This document shows positions 1-10,100 of a DNA stretch of 47,496 nt, one piece after another. The stretch comes from Sporisorium sorghi (Eukaryota > Basidiomycota > Ustilaginomycetes > Ustilaginales > Ustilaginaceae). How positions within the stretch are numbered: position 1 is the stretch's first letter; each line of letters opens with the position of its first letter. Made by a program: the position numbers and the translations under genes. The stretch spans positions 1-47,496 of the forward strand of contig JALCCG010000171.1 in assembly GCA_023212695.1 (NCBI GenBank), read 5' to 3'. The notes under the pieces are model-generated. The model was not told the DNA's origin, searched no databases, and worked only from the letters and a program-made list of their open reading frames with translations.

Positions 1-76
<76 letters not shown>
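1..76. repeat. (CAG)25 trinucleotide repeat at the window edge
   Basis: An uninterrupted CAG/GCA/AGC microsatellite runs from the first base to position 76, and its true length is cut by the window edge. On the plus strand it would encode poly-Gln, poly-Ala or poly-Ser according to frame. The Gln frame closes with a TGA at 98-100. The Ala frame stays open to a consensus splice donor at 110. The repeat may be why the sequence starts here. Confidence 0.97.
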
Positions 77-78
<2 letters not shown>

Positions 79-430
79 GCCTCAAAGGGATCGTCTTTGA
101 TCGGTACAGGTAAGTTCGGCGCAGACTGATTGCCTCCTCGCCTTCCCCCGTGATTCAGCAGCAATGCGGACCAGCCGACGCCTCGCATCCCGTCCCTTCG
201 GCCGTCATCCGGCTTCGAGTGTCTCGATCCGAGAGCAAGCAACCGGCACATTCCCAGCCACATCGCAACTCAGAAAGCACTTCGACGGCAACAAGAGCGG
301 TAGCACTTCAGGGAGAGCGTGGGTAACTTTGCTCTCACGGGCCACGATCACACCACCACTGCAACAATCACAAGTGTCTGGACCCTTTCCCCACCAACTT
401 CATCGCCCGCCGTCCGTTGCTCCTGTTTGA
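1..430 (+). CDS. Possible 3' end of an upstream spliced gene (partial, unrecognised)
   Basis: This is tentative. In the GCA (Ala) frame the microsatellite reads on through about eleven codons to a consensus donor, CAG|GTAAGT, at 110-115. A candidate acceptor, TTCAG, ends at 158. Joining 109 to 159 keeps the frame and enters an open stretch of 90 codons that ends with a stop at 428-430. That gives a 49-bp intron with a CTGAT branch-like element near 126-130. The tail is rich in Ser, Thr, Pro and Arg with no domain I recognise. The alternative is a poly-Gln C terminus ending Q-P-P-Q-R-D-R-L at the TGA at 98-100. I cannot choose between these without the upstream sequence or RNA data. The next gene starts about 255 bp downstream on the same strand. 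Confidence 0.3.
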
Positions 431-685
431 GAACAACGCGGTGGCCCTCCAAACCCACCGTGAGGTCAGCCTCTTCATCAAGGATCTAGGCCGTCTTGAC
501 GCTCGTTTTGGTAGACCAGCGCTCGCTTTCTCAGCATACCAAGAGCTCTACGTCGCCTGTTTGGTCATAAAGCATCTGCAGCACCATTCACTGCGACCGT
601 AGCACCGCCATATCCACACCTCTTCGAGCTCGGCAGATCGTCTCTAGCTCTACACAATCGACCAAGCTGATTGTTGACGACACGC

Positions 686-2614
686 ATGCCCTCGCCCCTC
701 ATCGCTCGACGCCTGCTTGCCAACACTGCTTCACGTTTACCCACCACGGCTGCTTCTACCGTCGCTGCTGTCACGAGGGCTTCTGGCCTCAGAATGCTTC
801 CTGCTTGCTCTTGTTCTCGAACCATAGCAACTGACAATCCCGTCTCACCTCCACCATCTGGCCCTGCAACTCCGAATCCTTCAGTCCCTAGAAGCACGCC
901 TGGCCTCGCCTCGTCCGCCTCGAGCTTGTCCTCTTCGCTTCAAGCTACACCCTCCCTCCCGCTCAGCTCGGCCTTCCACTCGTCGAGCCGTACAACAGCC
1001 AAGTCGGATCCCACCGGACTCGGCCTGTCGCACCTCAACTCGTTGCTCGACAAGCTGGCTCGTCCTTCCTCGATTAGGTCGACCTCCTCGTTCCAGAACC
1101 TCTCGTCTCCTAGCGCATCGAGCTCCGCCTCTTCCTCTTCCTCGGCTCTGCCTCTCACCCCTCGACTTCGAGGCAAAGGTACCTTTCGCGAGCCTTCCTA
1201 CGTGCGTTCCGAACGCAAGTCCCAATTCAACGCGCTCCTCGACACCTTTCGTCGCGCTACCGTCTGCGACTTTGAGCCCTCTTATCAGCTCTCAGCCTCA
1301 GACCTTGCACACGCCTTTGACCGCCAAGGCAACTCGATCAGCCCTGTCCAACCCAACGACGTGCTCCGTGGCGTAGCTAGCAGCATGTCTGAACCCGTCG
1401 TCCAGCACTCTTTGCAGCCCGGCTCGCTGCCCAGCGCCGAGAACCCGGGCAAGCTCGTGCAAGCATCCGGCATCGCTGCGCCGTACCAAGACGCCATCAA
1501 GGAGGCGATCCAGGCGCGCATCGACCAGGGCAAGTCCAGACCCAAGCTTGTCGGTATCCTCGCCACCCCTAGCCCGCCCAGCGTCGCCTACGCAGAGTGG
1601 ACGCGCAAGGCGTGCGAGGCGGTCGGCATCGAGTTCGAGATCTGGAAGACCTGGGACGACTCGGTTGAGGTCAAGGAGGAGGACCACAAGGGCAACGCAC
1701 CGGACTTTGACCTCGAGGCTGATGTCGAGGACCTCATCATCGCCGCCAATGCCGACGACAAGGTGCACGGCATCATGGTGTACTACCCCATCTTTTTCGG
1801 TCGTCAGGACACGTACCTCCAGCAGATTGTCGATCCGCGCAAGGACGTCGAGGGTCTGCACTTTAGCTACTGCTGGAACATGTACCACAACGTGCGATGG
1901 ATCTCGCCTGCCAAGCTCGGCAATGCACCGGGCACCACGCGCGAGCTGCCCGAGGAGCGCGCCAGCCGCGAGGAGGCGCTCGACGGCGAGCAGGTGCCTC
2001 CGGGCATGGCCAAGTCGATCCTGCCCTGCACGCCGCTTGCCATGGTCAAGTGTCTCGAGGCGATTGGCGTCTACGACCGCGAGCTGCCCTACGGCGACCG
2101 ACTGTACGGCAAGACGATCACCGTGATCAACCGCTCCGAAGTCGTCGGGCGTCCGCTCGCCGCGCTCCTCTCCAACGACGGTGCCAAGGTGTACTCGGTC
2201 GACATTGACTCGATCCAAGAGTTCAACAAGCGTGCCGCCGAGCCTTCCGCTGAACCTCAGGGCCGCGCACGATCCGAAATCGTCAAGAAAGCACACGCCC
2301 AGAACACGGCGTCGCAACTTCGCCCGCACCACGTGGTGCGCAACTGCAGCATGACGGCCGAGGAGTGCATTCGTGCTTCGGATGTGGTTATTGCCGGCGT
2401 GCCCTCGGCCAACTACAAGATCGAGACCGAGTGGATCAAGCCGGGTGCTGTGTGCGTCAACTTTTCCAGCGAGAAGAACTTTAAGCCGGATGTGAGGACG
2501 CGTGCCTCGATGTACTTGCCGGCGATTGGCAAGACTACTATTGCCATGCTTCAGAGGAACTTGCTGCGTCTCGTCGAGTACCGCGAGCTTTCCGAGGCTT
2601 CTTCGTCGCAGTGA
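686..2614 (+). CDS. MTD1: MTD1-like NAD-dependent methylenetetrahydrofolate dehydrogenase with long N-terminal extension
   Basis: The product oxidises 5,10-methylene-THF to 5,10-methenyl-THF in one-carbon metabolism. From about residue 250 of 642 it follows yeast Mtd1 closely: GIMVYYPIF, the D-V-E-G-L motif, SILPCTPLAMVK, then the dinucleotide-binding stretch VINRSEVVGRPLAALL (about 478-495) followed by YSVDID, and near the end GKTTIAMLQRNLLRLV. Yeast Mtd1 is about 320 residues. Here there is an extra N-terminal part of about 233 residues. Its first 40 residues are rich in Arg, Ala and Ser, lack acidic residues and resemble a mitochondrial presequence; a low-complexity Ser/Pro stretch follows. 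An in-frame ATG at 1385 (residue 234, A at -3) would give a 409-residue protein close to the canonical form. Short insertions interrupt the core at about residues 320, 420 and 520. The first in-frame ATG is at 686. The enzyme identity is firm; the N terminus is not. Confidence 0.9.
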   Translation: MPSPLIARRLLANTASRLPTTAASTVAAVTRASGLRMLPACSCSRTIATDNPVSPPPSGPATPNPSVPRSTPGLASSASSLSSSLQATPSLPLSSAFHSSSRTTAKSDPTGLGLSHLNSLLDKLARPSSIRSTSSFQNLSSPSASSSASSSSSALPLTPRLRGKGTFREPSYVRSERKSQFNALLDTFRRATVCDFEPSYQLSASDLAHAFDRQGNSISPVQPNDVLRGVASSMSEPVVQHSLQPGSLPSAENPGKLVQASGIAAPYQDAIKEAIQARIDQGKSRPKLVGILATPSPPSVAYAEWTRKACEAVGIEFEIWKTWDDSVEVKEEDHKGNAPDFDLEADVEDLIIAANADDKVHGIMVYYPIFFGRQDTYLQQIVDPRKDVEGLHFSYCWNMYHNVRWISPAKLGNAPGTTRELPEERASREEALDGEQVPPGMAKSILPCTPLAMVKCLEAIGVYDRELPYGDRLYGKTITVINRSEVVGRPLAALLSNDGAKVYSVDIDSIQEFNKRAAEPSAEPQGRARSEIVKKAHAQNTASQLRPHHVVRNCSMTAEECIRASDVVIAGVPSANYKIETEWIKPGAVCVNFSSEKNFKPDVRTRASMYLPAIGKTTIAMLQRNLLRLVEYRELSEASSSQ

Positions 2615-3547
2615 AAGGGTTATTCGCTTCGACTTGTTTTACTCGATCATGTACAGTCACACAAAATACTTAGACGTCTCCAATGCTCTTCGCTCTTTCG
2701 TGTGTTTCTTGTGAGCTTTGCTAGAGAGCACGTCTTCAGAGAGAGCTGTTTGCAGAATGAGAGAAGAGTGGGTTCGCGACTCGCACGGCAATTGGCATGG
2801 GAAAAATGGCTTGCTGACGCTGCTGTCGGAACGCGTTGTGCAGCTGTTCCTGTCTCGAGGGCTCTGGAAATCGTGTTGATTAAAGAGACGCGTGCGCGAC
2901 TCCGATCCCGGCCGGAAAGAATTTCTCCTGCCTTGTTTGACATGACGCTCTCTCTCTCTCTGCTCCTCAGTCTGCTCGGTGCTCAAGGCTTTCTGCTTTC
3001 TGCTGGCTCAAGTGCGAAACGACACAACATTCCTCCTCGCGCGCTGCCATCGCGTAAGACCTACAACTGAATACTCTGAGGCCGAGGTCAGCTTTTTTCA
3101 GTCACTCCTTTCCACTCCACCACCACCACCACCATCATCATCCTCCTCCTCCTCCTCCTTCTCGCTACACACTCTCTTTCTCAAACACCATCCTTTCCAC
3201 TCCACCACCACCACCACCATCATCATCATCCTCCTCCTCCTCCTTCTCGCTACACACTCTCTTTCTCAAACACCATCCTTTCCTCACCACCCTCTTTGAT
3301 CCAATCGCGTTCATCATTACCATCAATCCACCTGGCCTTGGTCTGTCCCTCGAATACGACCCTCGTTCGGCTCATTGATCGCTCCTCTTGCACATCACAC
3401 GCCGGTGCTCGCGCCCTCCCCCATCACTCTCGCACAGTCCCTTCCGACACAGCACGGCCCCTTAACCAGTGATTCGATCATCAGACCGCGTGACAACTTT
3501 CATTCATCACCAAGCATTTCTCTCTCATATAGACCACCTCGCTCATC
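2615..3547. other. Intergenic region: MTD1 3' end and ISWI promoter/leader
   Basis: This 933-bp stretch between two plus-strand genes has no coding ORF that I trust. The part from about 2940 to the ISWI start is strongly pyrimidine-rich (CT, TCC and CAC runs), as expected for a fungal promoter and leader. It contains the 85-bp tandem duplication listed separately. No consensus TATA box stands out. Confidence 0.7.
3107..3276. repeat. 85-bp tandem duplication upstream of the ISWI gene
   Basis: Two adjacent 85-bp units, 3107-3191 and 3192-3276, both begin CCTTTCCACTCC. Each runs through a CAC/CAT/CCT microsatellite and ends CTTTCTCAAACACCAT. The copies differ only in the relative number of CAT and CCT triplets inside the microsatellite, while the total length is unchanged. 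A third partial start (CCTTTCC) follows at 3277. The block lies about 270-440 bp upstream of the ISWI start codon, in the probable promoter or 5' leader. Confidence 0.95.
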
Positions 3548-6500
3548 ATGAGTGACGCACCCAACGGCTCCAACGGCCGCCCCAAGCCGTCTGCACTTCC
3601 CCCAGCCATGCGCGACACCAAGAACTGGGAGGACCAGGACAAGCTCTCCGACTACATCCCCGTCTCAGCCGATCTCAGTCGAGCCCCCACCGCCTCGGCC
3701 TCCGTATCTCGAGCACAGACCCCACCCAACAAGCGCGATGTCGATTCGGACGACGACGACGACGACGCCGATCAGCTCGATGACGACGGCGACGTGTCCA
3801 TGTCCTCTCCCTCCAAGACAGCTCGACAGCTCGAAAAGGAGCGCGAGAAGACCGAGCGCGCGGCAGCGCGCAAACAGGAGAAAGCCGTCAAGGCCGCTCA
3901 AGACGAGACGCTCGCCAGCACGCGCGAAGAGATGGACAAGTCCAAGCTCGCCGACAGGGTCAAGCGCACCTCGTACCTGCTCGACCAGACCGAACTCTTC
4001 CAGCACTTTATCGACATCAAAAAGGGACGCGACGAAGAGTTTGCGCGAATGCTCGAAGAGTCGCAGCAGGCCAACTCCAAGAAGAAGGCCAAGAAGGGCG
4101 GAGACACGCGTCGCAGAAAGACCGAAAAGGAAGAAGACGAAGAGCTGCTCAAGGATGGCGACGACGGCGAAGAGGATGCCTTTGTCTTCAACGAGTCGCC
4201 CGCCTACGTCAAGGGCGGCAAGATGAGGGACTACCAGGTGCAGGGTCTCAACTGGATGATCTCGCTCTACCACAACGGCATCAACGGTATCCTCGCTGAC
4301 GAGATGGGTCTCGGCAAGACGCTCCAGACCATCTCGTTCCTCGGCTACCTGCGCGACTTCCGCCAGACGCCCGGCTTCCACCTGGTCGTTGTACCCAAGT
4401 CGACGCTCGACAACTGGTACCGCGAGTTCCACCGCTGGGTGCCCGGCTTCAACGTGGTCACGCTCAAGGGATCCAAAGAGGAGCGCGAAAAGGTGATCCA
4501 GGATCACCTGCTGCCGCAAGACTTTGACGTGCTCATCACCACGTACGAAATGTGTCTGCGCGAAAAGAGCGCGCTCAAGAAGCTCTCTTGGGAGTACATT
4601 GTGATCGACGAGGCGCACAGGATCAAGAACGTCGACTCGATGCTCTCGCAGATCGTGCGTGCGTTCAACTCGCGCTCGCGTCTGCTCATCACGGGTACGC
4701 CGCTGCAGAACAACCTGATGGAATTGTGGTCGCTGCTCAACTTCCTGCTGCCGGATGTATTTAGCAACTCGGAAGACTTTGAGTCGTGGTTCAAGGGTAA
4801 AGGCGACGAGAACCAGGACCAGGTGGTGCAGCAACTGCACAAGGTTCTGCGTCCCTTCCTGCTGCGTCGTGTCAAGGCCGACGTCGAAAAGTCGCTGCTG
4901 CCCAAAAAGGAGATCAACATCTTTGTCGGCCTCACCGAGATGCAGCGCAAGTGGTACAAGAGCATCCTCGAAAAGGACATCGACGCCGTCAACGGCGGCG
5001 TGGGTAAGAAAGAAGGCAAAACGCGCCTGCTCAACATTGTCATGCAGCTGCGCAAGTGCTGCAACCATCCTTATCTCTTTGACGGTGCCGAGCCAGGCCC
5101 GCCGTTTACGACCGACGAGCATCTGGTCGAAAACTCGGGCAAGATGGTGATTCTGGATCGACTGCTGCACAAGATGAAGCAGAAGGGATCGCGCGTGCTC
5201 ATTTTCAGTCAGATGAGCCGCATGCTCGACATCCTCGAGGACTACTGTCTGTTCCGCGAGTACCAGTACTGCCGTATTGACGGTGGTACGGCGCACGAGG
5301 ACCGTATTACTGCGATCGACGAGTACAACAAGCCCGGATCCGAAAAGTTTGTCTTCTTGCTCACCACCAGGGCCGGTGGGCTGGGCATCAACCTGACCAC
5401 GGCCGACATTGTGGTGCTGTTCGACTCGGACTGGAACCCTCAGGCGGACTTGCAGGCGATGGACCGCGCGCACCGTATCGGGCAGACCAAGCAGGTGTAC
5501 GTGTTCCGATTCGTGACAGAGCACGCGATCGAGGAGCGCATCCTCGACCGCGCCGCGCAAAAGCTGCGTCTGGACCAGCTCGTCATCCAGCAGGGGCGTG
5601 CGCAGCAAGCCGCCAAAGCAGCGCAATCCAAAGACGACTTGGTCGACATGATCCAGCACGGCGCCGAAAAAATCATCTCGGCCAAAGAAGACATGTCGAT
5701 CAACGACGACATTGACGACATTATCTCGCGCGGCGAAGAACGCACCCAGGCGATCCAGGCCAAGTACCAAGGCCTCAACCTGGACGACCTGAACAACTTC
5801 AAGTCGGACACGGTGTACAACTGGGAGGGCAACGACTTTTCGGAGCGCAAGCCGATCGGCCAGCTGTGGATCGAGCCGAGCAAGCGCGAGCGCAAAGCCA
5901 ACTACTCGATCGACAACTACTACCGCGATGCGATGCGGGTTGGGCCCAAGCCTGCGGTTCCGAAAGCGCCACGTGCACCGAAGCAGATCAACATCAACGA
6001 TTTCCAGTTCTACCCTGCGCGGCTGGCGGAGCTGCAGGAGCGCGAGACGGCGGCGTACCAGCGGTCGATTGGGTACCGTGTTCCGGTTAAAGAGGGTGAA
6101 GGGTCGACGGCGGAGGAGGCCGAGGCGGAGCGGCAGCGCGAGCAGGAGTACATCGACACGGCGGAGGCGCTGACGGAGGAGGAGGTGGAGGAGAAGGAGC
6201 AACTTGCACAGGAAGGTTTCGGCAACTGGAATCGACGCGAGTTCCAGATCTTCGTACGCGGGTGCGAGCGGTACGGGCGCAAGGCGTACGCGCTCATCGC
6301 CGCCGACATGCCTGACGCCAGCAAGACGGAAAAAGAAGTTCGCGAATACGCCAAGGTGTTCTGGGACCGCATCGACGAGCTGGCGGACTCGGCTAAGCTC
6401 GTCGCGCGCATCGAGGAGGGCGAATCCAAGCTCGCCAAGCAGCAGCACCAGGAAGCCGTGCTCAAGCGCAAAGTCAACGCCTACCGCCAACCCCTGCTCC

Positions 6501-6880
6501 AGCTTAAAGTGCACTACGGCCAGAACAAGGGCAAGAGCTACAGCGAGGAAGAGGACCGTTTCCTGCTCGTCAAGCTTGCCGAGTACGGCTTGGGCGAGGG
6601 CGATACGTACGATAGGATCAAGAAGGACGTCATGGCCTGGAGCGGGTTTAGGTTTGACTGGTTCATCAAGTCGCGTACGCCGCAGGAGTTGATGAGGCGG
6701 TGCAACACGCTGATGCTGCTGGTGTTGAAGGAGATGGAAGAGGAGGAGAGTAAGGCGGGTGGAGGAGGGAGCAAGAAGAGGAAAGGAGGTGTGGATGCCG
6801 GTAGCAATGCCGGCAGCAGCAGGGCGGGTACGCCGACCGTCGCGGCAAGCGGTGGGGCGAGCAAGAAGAAGAAGAAGTGA
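3548..6880 (+). CDS. ISW2: ISWI-family chromatin-remodelling ATPase (ISW1/ISW2-like)
   Basis: This is the nuclear ATP-dependent nucleosome-sliding motor, 1110 residues, the usual size for fungal ISWI (about 1050-1130). An acidic and basic N-terminal region leads into the SNF2 domain (about 220-500), with DEMGLGKT at 251-258 (Walker A) and DEAH at 354-357 (Walker B). The helicase C lobe (about 540-660) has the TTRAGGLGINL and DRAHRIGQ motifs. The C terminus has the ISWI-specific order HAND (about 775-860), SANT (about 890-945) and SLIDE (about 995-1060), ending in a Gly/Lys-rich tail. HAND-SANT-SLIDE separates it from SNF2, CHD and INO80 proteins. ISW1 and ISW2 cannot be told apart by eye, so the symbol is provisional. 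The start ATG at 3548 follows a pyrimidine-rich leader. The gene converges on the TEL2 homologue with 233 bp between the stop codons. Confidence 0.96.
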   Translation: MSDAPNGSNGRPKPSALPPAMRDTKNWEDQDKLSDYIPVSADLSRAPTASASVSRAQTPPNKRDVDSDDDDDDADQLDDDGDVSMSSPSKTARQLEKEREKTERAAARKQEKAVKAAQDETLASTREEMDKSKLADRVKRTSYLLDQTELFQHFIDIKKGRDEEFARMLEESQQANSKKKAKKGGDTRRRKTEKEEDEELLKDGDDGEEDAFVFNESPAYVKGGKMRDYQVQGLNWMISLYHNGINGILADEMGLGKTLQTISFLGYLRDFRQTPGFHLVVVPKSTLDNWYREFHRWVPGFNVVTLKGSKEEREKVIQDHLLPQDFDVLITTYEMCLREKSALKKLSWEYIVIDEAHRIKNVDSMLSQIVRAFNSRSRLLITGTPLQNNLMELWSLLNFLLPDVFSNSEDFESWFKGKGDENQDQVVQQLHKVLRPFLLRRVKADVEKSLLPKKEINIFVGLTEMQRKWYKSILEKDIDAVNGGVGKKEGKTRLLNIVMQLRKCCNHPYLFDGAEPGPPFTTDEHLVENSGKMVILDRLLHKMKQKGSRVLIFSQMSRMLDILEDYCLFREYQYCRIDGGTAHEDRITAIDEYNKPGSEKFVFLLTTRAGGLGINLTTADIVVLFDSDWNPQADLQAMDRAHRIGQTKQVYVFRFVTEHAIEERILDRAAQKLRLDQLVIQQGRAQQAAKAAQSKDDLVDMIQHGAEKIISAKEDMSINDDIDDIISRGEERTQAIQAKYQGLNLDDLNNFKSDTVYNWEGNDFSERKPIGQLWIEPSKRERKANYSIDNYYRDAMRVGPKPAVPKAPRAPKQININDFQFYPARLAELQERETAAYQRSIGYRVPVKEGEGSTAEEAEAERQREQEYIDTAEALTEEEVEEKEQLAQEGFGNWNRREFQIFVRGCERYGRKAYALIAADMPDASKTEKEVREYAKVFWDRIDELADSAKLVARIEEGESKLAKQQHQEAVLKRKVNAYRQPLLQLKVHYGQNKGKSYSEEEDRFLLVKLAEYGLGEGDTYDRIKKDVMAWSGFRFDWFIKSRTPQELMRRCNTLMLLVLKEMEEEESKAGGGGSKKRKGGVDAGSNAGSSRAGTPTVAASGGASKKKKK

Positions 6881-7113
6881 AGCAGCAGCGCCGACGGGAG
6901 TGTTGGCTCATGCCTTGTTCATCGTTGAGAGTTGGTTCGTTTTGTAGTTTCTTGCGCAATCAGACGTGGGTTTCCATTTGCAAGTCAAGCTTGGAGTCGC
7001 AGTGTGAAGTTTGACGAACGAGAAAGAGTGAATGATGACCAGAAAGTGTTTTCAGCCGCGCACCACCGTCGACCATCGCGGAACAAGTGCACTTCGCCTC
7101 GCAACCCTACGCC

Positions 7114-10100
7114 TTAAGCAGGAACGAACCCAACCAACCTCCTCACCTGCTCCGCCCTAACCTGATCCAGTCGATCCATGAGCAGGAGCACAGCTGCCGC
7201 CCTCGCCGTGATCTTTGCCGTCAGCCCCCCACCTGTCTCCACCCCTTTCCCCTGCCCCTGCGCCTGGAGCGACTGGAACGTATCCTGCGTGAACCCCATC
7301 AACCCTCTCATCCAGCGCACGCACTCACTCTGCTGCAGCAGCGCCGCGGGGTCCTGTGAATCAAGCGCGCGCTGCATCACCAACGCGAGCAGCGTTAGCG
7401 CCGCACACGTCAGCACTGGCGCCGCTGTCAGCGAAGCGATAGAAGCGAGCAGCTCGAGCACTGCTGGTGTGGCCTCGTTGACAGTGTGCGCGGGCGCGAG
7501 CGAGAGCAGCACAGTCAGCGTGTCGAGGAACAGCGCTTGGGTGGGTGGTGCGAACAGCGCGGCTGTCCCTGCGCCCGGCTGGCGGCTGGAGCGGTACGCC
7601 GTGTATGCGAGGCACCGGTGGATGAGCGGGAAGACGTACACGGGCCCTGCGAGCGCCGGCCACTGTGCGTCGATCGGCTCCGGGGCAGGGGAGGCATCGT
7701 GCACCTGCACCAGCGATGTGCTCTTCGAGGAGGAGTGGACGTGCAGCTGCCGCTCCCGTCGCAGCTGCGGTACGCTCGCCTCGCCCGCCTGGCGCGCTGA
7801 GCGTATCACCCCCGCCACCACCCGCTCCGCTCGCTCCCCCACTCCCTGCTCTCCAACACCGGGACCGCGAGCCAGCACAACCGCACTCTCCACAACCGCG
7901 CTCCACATCGCCGTGCGCTGCACATCGCTGTACTGGCTCCCGAAGCTCTGCTCCCCCAGAACACCAACTACCAACTTGGGCTCAGCCACCGCCAACGCCG
8001 CCACCGCCGCCCGCCGCATCGCCTCGAACCCTCTGATGCCGAAGTTGTCGTGCAGCGCAACGAGCGTCAGGCAGAGGTCGACGGCGTTTTCGCTGACTTC
8101 GCCGCCGTACAGCTGCGTGGAGGACTTGCGCCGGATCAAGGGTGCGGCGGTGTGCAGCGCCAGCCGGATCGAAGCGCGTGATGAGGAGCGAAGGAGCGGG
8201 GAGAGTTGCGAGATGTACACGGGCGTGGAGAGTTTGGTGTGGAATTGGGGCGCGTGCGATTCGGTGTTGCTGTTAAAGTCGTCGAGTGAGGTTGGGCGGT
8301 TGGTGGGTTTGGAGGGGAGGGGAGAGGGGAGGGGAGGGGTCTCGGAGGGCGAGAGGCCGCTGAGCGAGGCGGCGAGGCGGTGGATCGAGTGCGTGTCGGT
8401 TGGAGCGGCGTCGCTGTCCGAGTCGTCGGAGCTTGATGAGGCTGATGACGGGGTGGACGGGCGCGAGGGTGCGCGTGGGGCGTGCGTGAACATCGTCAAC
8501 GGCGGCGAGGGAGCTGTTTTGGCTGGATCGTCGTCGTCGGAGTTGAGCATCGTGATCAACGGTCGTGCGGGTCGAGCCACCCGGTCGACCCGTTCTGGCA
8601 ACCTCCTCGTCTTTGGTTTGCCCGCTTTCCTGCTCCTCTTGCTCTCCACCACGGCCTGATCCTGCTGCACAGCGTCCTGAGTAGGATTCACGTCGAGCAC
8701 CTTGACCGCCTCCGCAAACCCATCCCTTCCCCACCCCCGCTCAATCTCCCCAATAATCCCCGCATGATGGGCCCACGCATCGCCCAGCGCCCGCAACACA
8801 CGCACTTCCTCCCTCCCTTCGCCCTGGCCGTTCCACATCGACCCTCCAAAATTCAACACCTTCCCTCCTGCCCCCTCCGCTGTCGTCTTGGCACTCAGCA
8901 GCTCAGCGACGAGCATGCCCAACCGGCGCACGGTCGGGTCCGTGTGTTCGAGATGAGCCGAGACGCCGTCGAGCACCGCGCGGGATCGGGCGATGGCTGG
9001 GAGCGAAGCTGAAGATGAAGCCGCAGATGAAGGGTCGGATGTGGTGGAAGGGATGGAGGCGAGCAGGCACACGATGAGCGTGGTGAGGAAGAGCTCGTGG
9101 TTGAGGAGCGAGCGTTTGATGCGCGCGGCGTCGGCCCACGTTGAGAGCGTTGCTTCGAGGCATGTGAGTAGCGAGGGTTGGGGGAAGTGCGAGGTGAGGT
9201 GGGTGACCCAGCTCCACGCGAGCAGGGGAGATTGCGGGAGGGGCGAGAGTGCGACTGTTGTGAAGGTTTGGATCGTTCTTGATGTTGGGTTGCCCTCGTC
9301 GTCATCGGCGGTGTCGGTGTCAGAGCCATAAGCAGACTCTCGAGTGACAGAGTTGGCGCTGGAGAGCAGAGCGCGCAGGATCTGAGCGACAGCCGCAACA
9401 CCCTCCTGCGAGCTCTTGCTCAGAAACGCCACGCCCTCCGTGCCCGCCTTGCCGCGCTCTGCACTCGTCACCAGTCCCGTCGGCATGCCCTTCCTCCCAA
9501 CTGTGAGGAACTGCAGCGTCTCGACGAGCGCCAGATCCGATTTGGCCCGCAGTGCGCTCCCCAGCCTCATCCGCAACAGCCCCCAGTTGTGCACTACACT
9601 TTTCCCCTGCTGCTGCTGCTGCGCGGCAACCCGCAAAAAAGTGCACCAGAACCCACGCCCCTCCGTATCGACCGCCTGGCTCAGGTACCCCATCCTGTCG
9701 AGTCGCGATACCACATCTTTGAGCCGTCGCACCTGCACCTCCTCTTCCCCTTGTTCCGCCAGACATCCGACCATACCAGCGACCAGCGCTTTCTCGATCC
9801 ACACCACCCTCGTAAACCCCTGCGGCACGTCACCCCGCGTCGCATTCGCCAGGCGGTCCGGCAGCGCCGCGAGCAACCTCAGCGTCTCCGTCCACACCAC
9901 ATCGGCTCGCGCCTTGTTCGGTTCCGCCGCCACACTCGCCAACAGCGACACGAGCGAGAGCTGCGACAGGGCTTGTACGCACAGCTGCTCGAGCAGGTGC
10001 AGTGTCTCGGGGTGTACGGTTGAAGTGGTGGCGGTGGAGAGGAGGCGCGAGAGCGTGCGCAGCGCGCACTTCTGCATTACGCCCTGCTTGCGTGGATGCG

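Noticed and set aside
1..76. CRISPR-like or satellite array at the left edge
   Set aside because: A pure trinucleotide microsatellite with no spacers.
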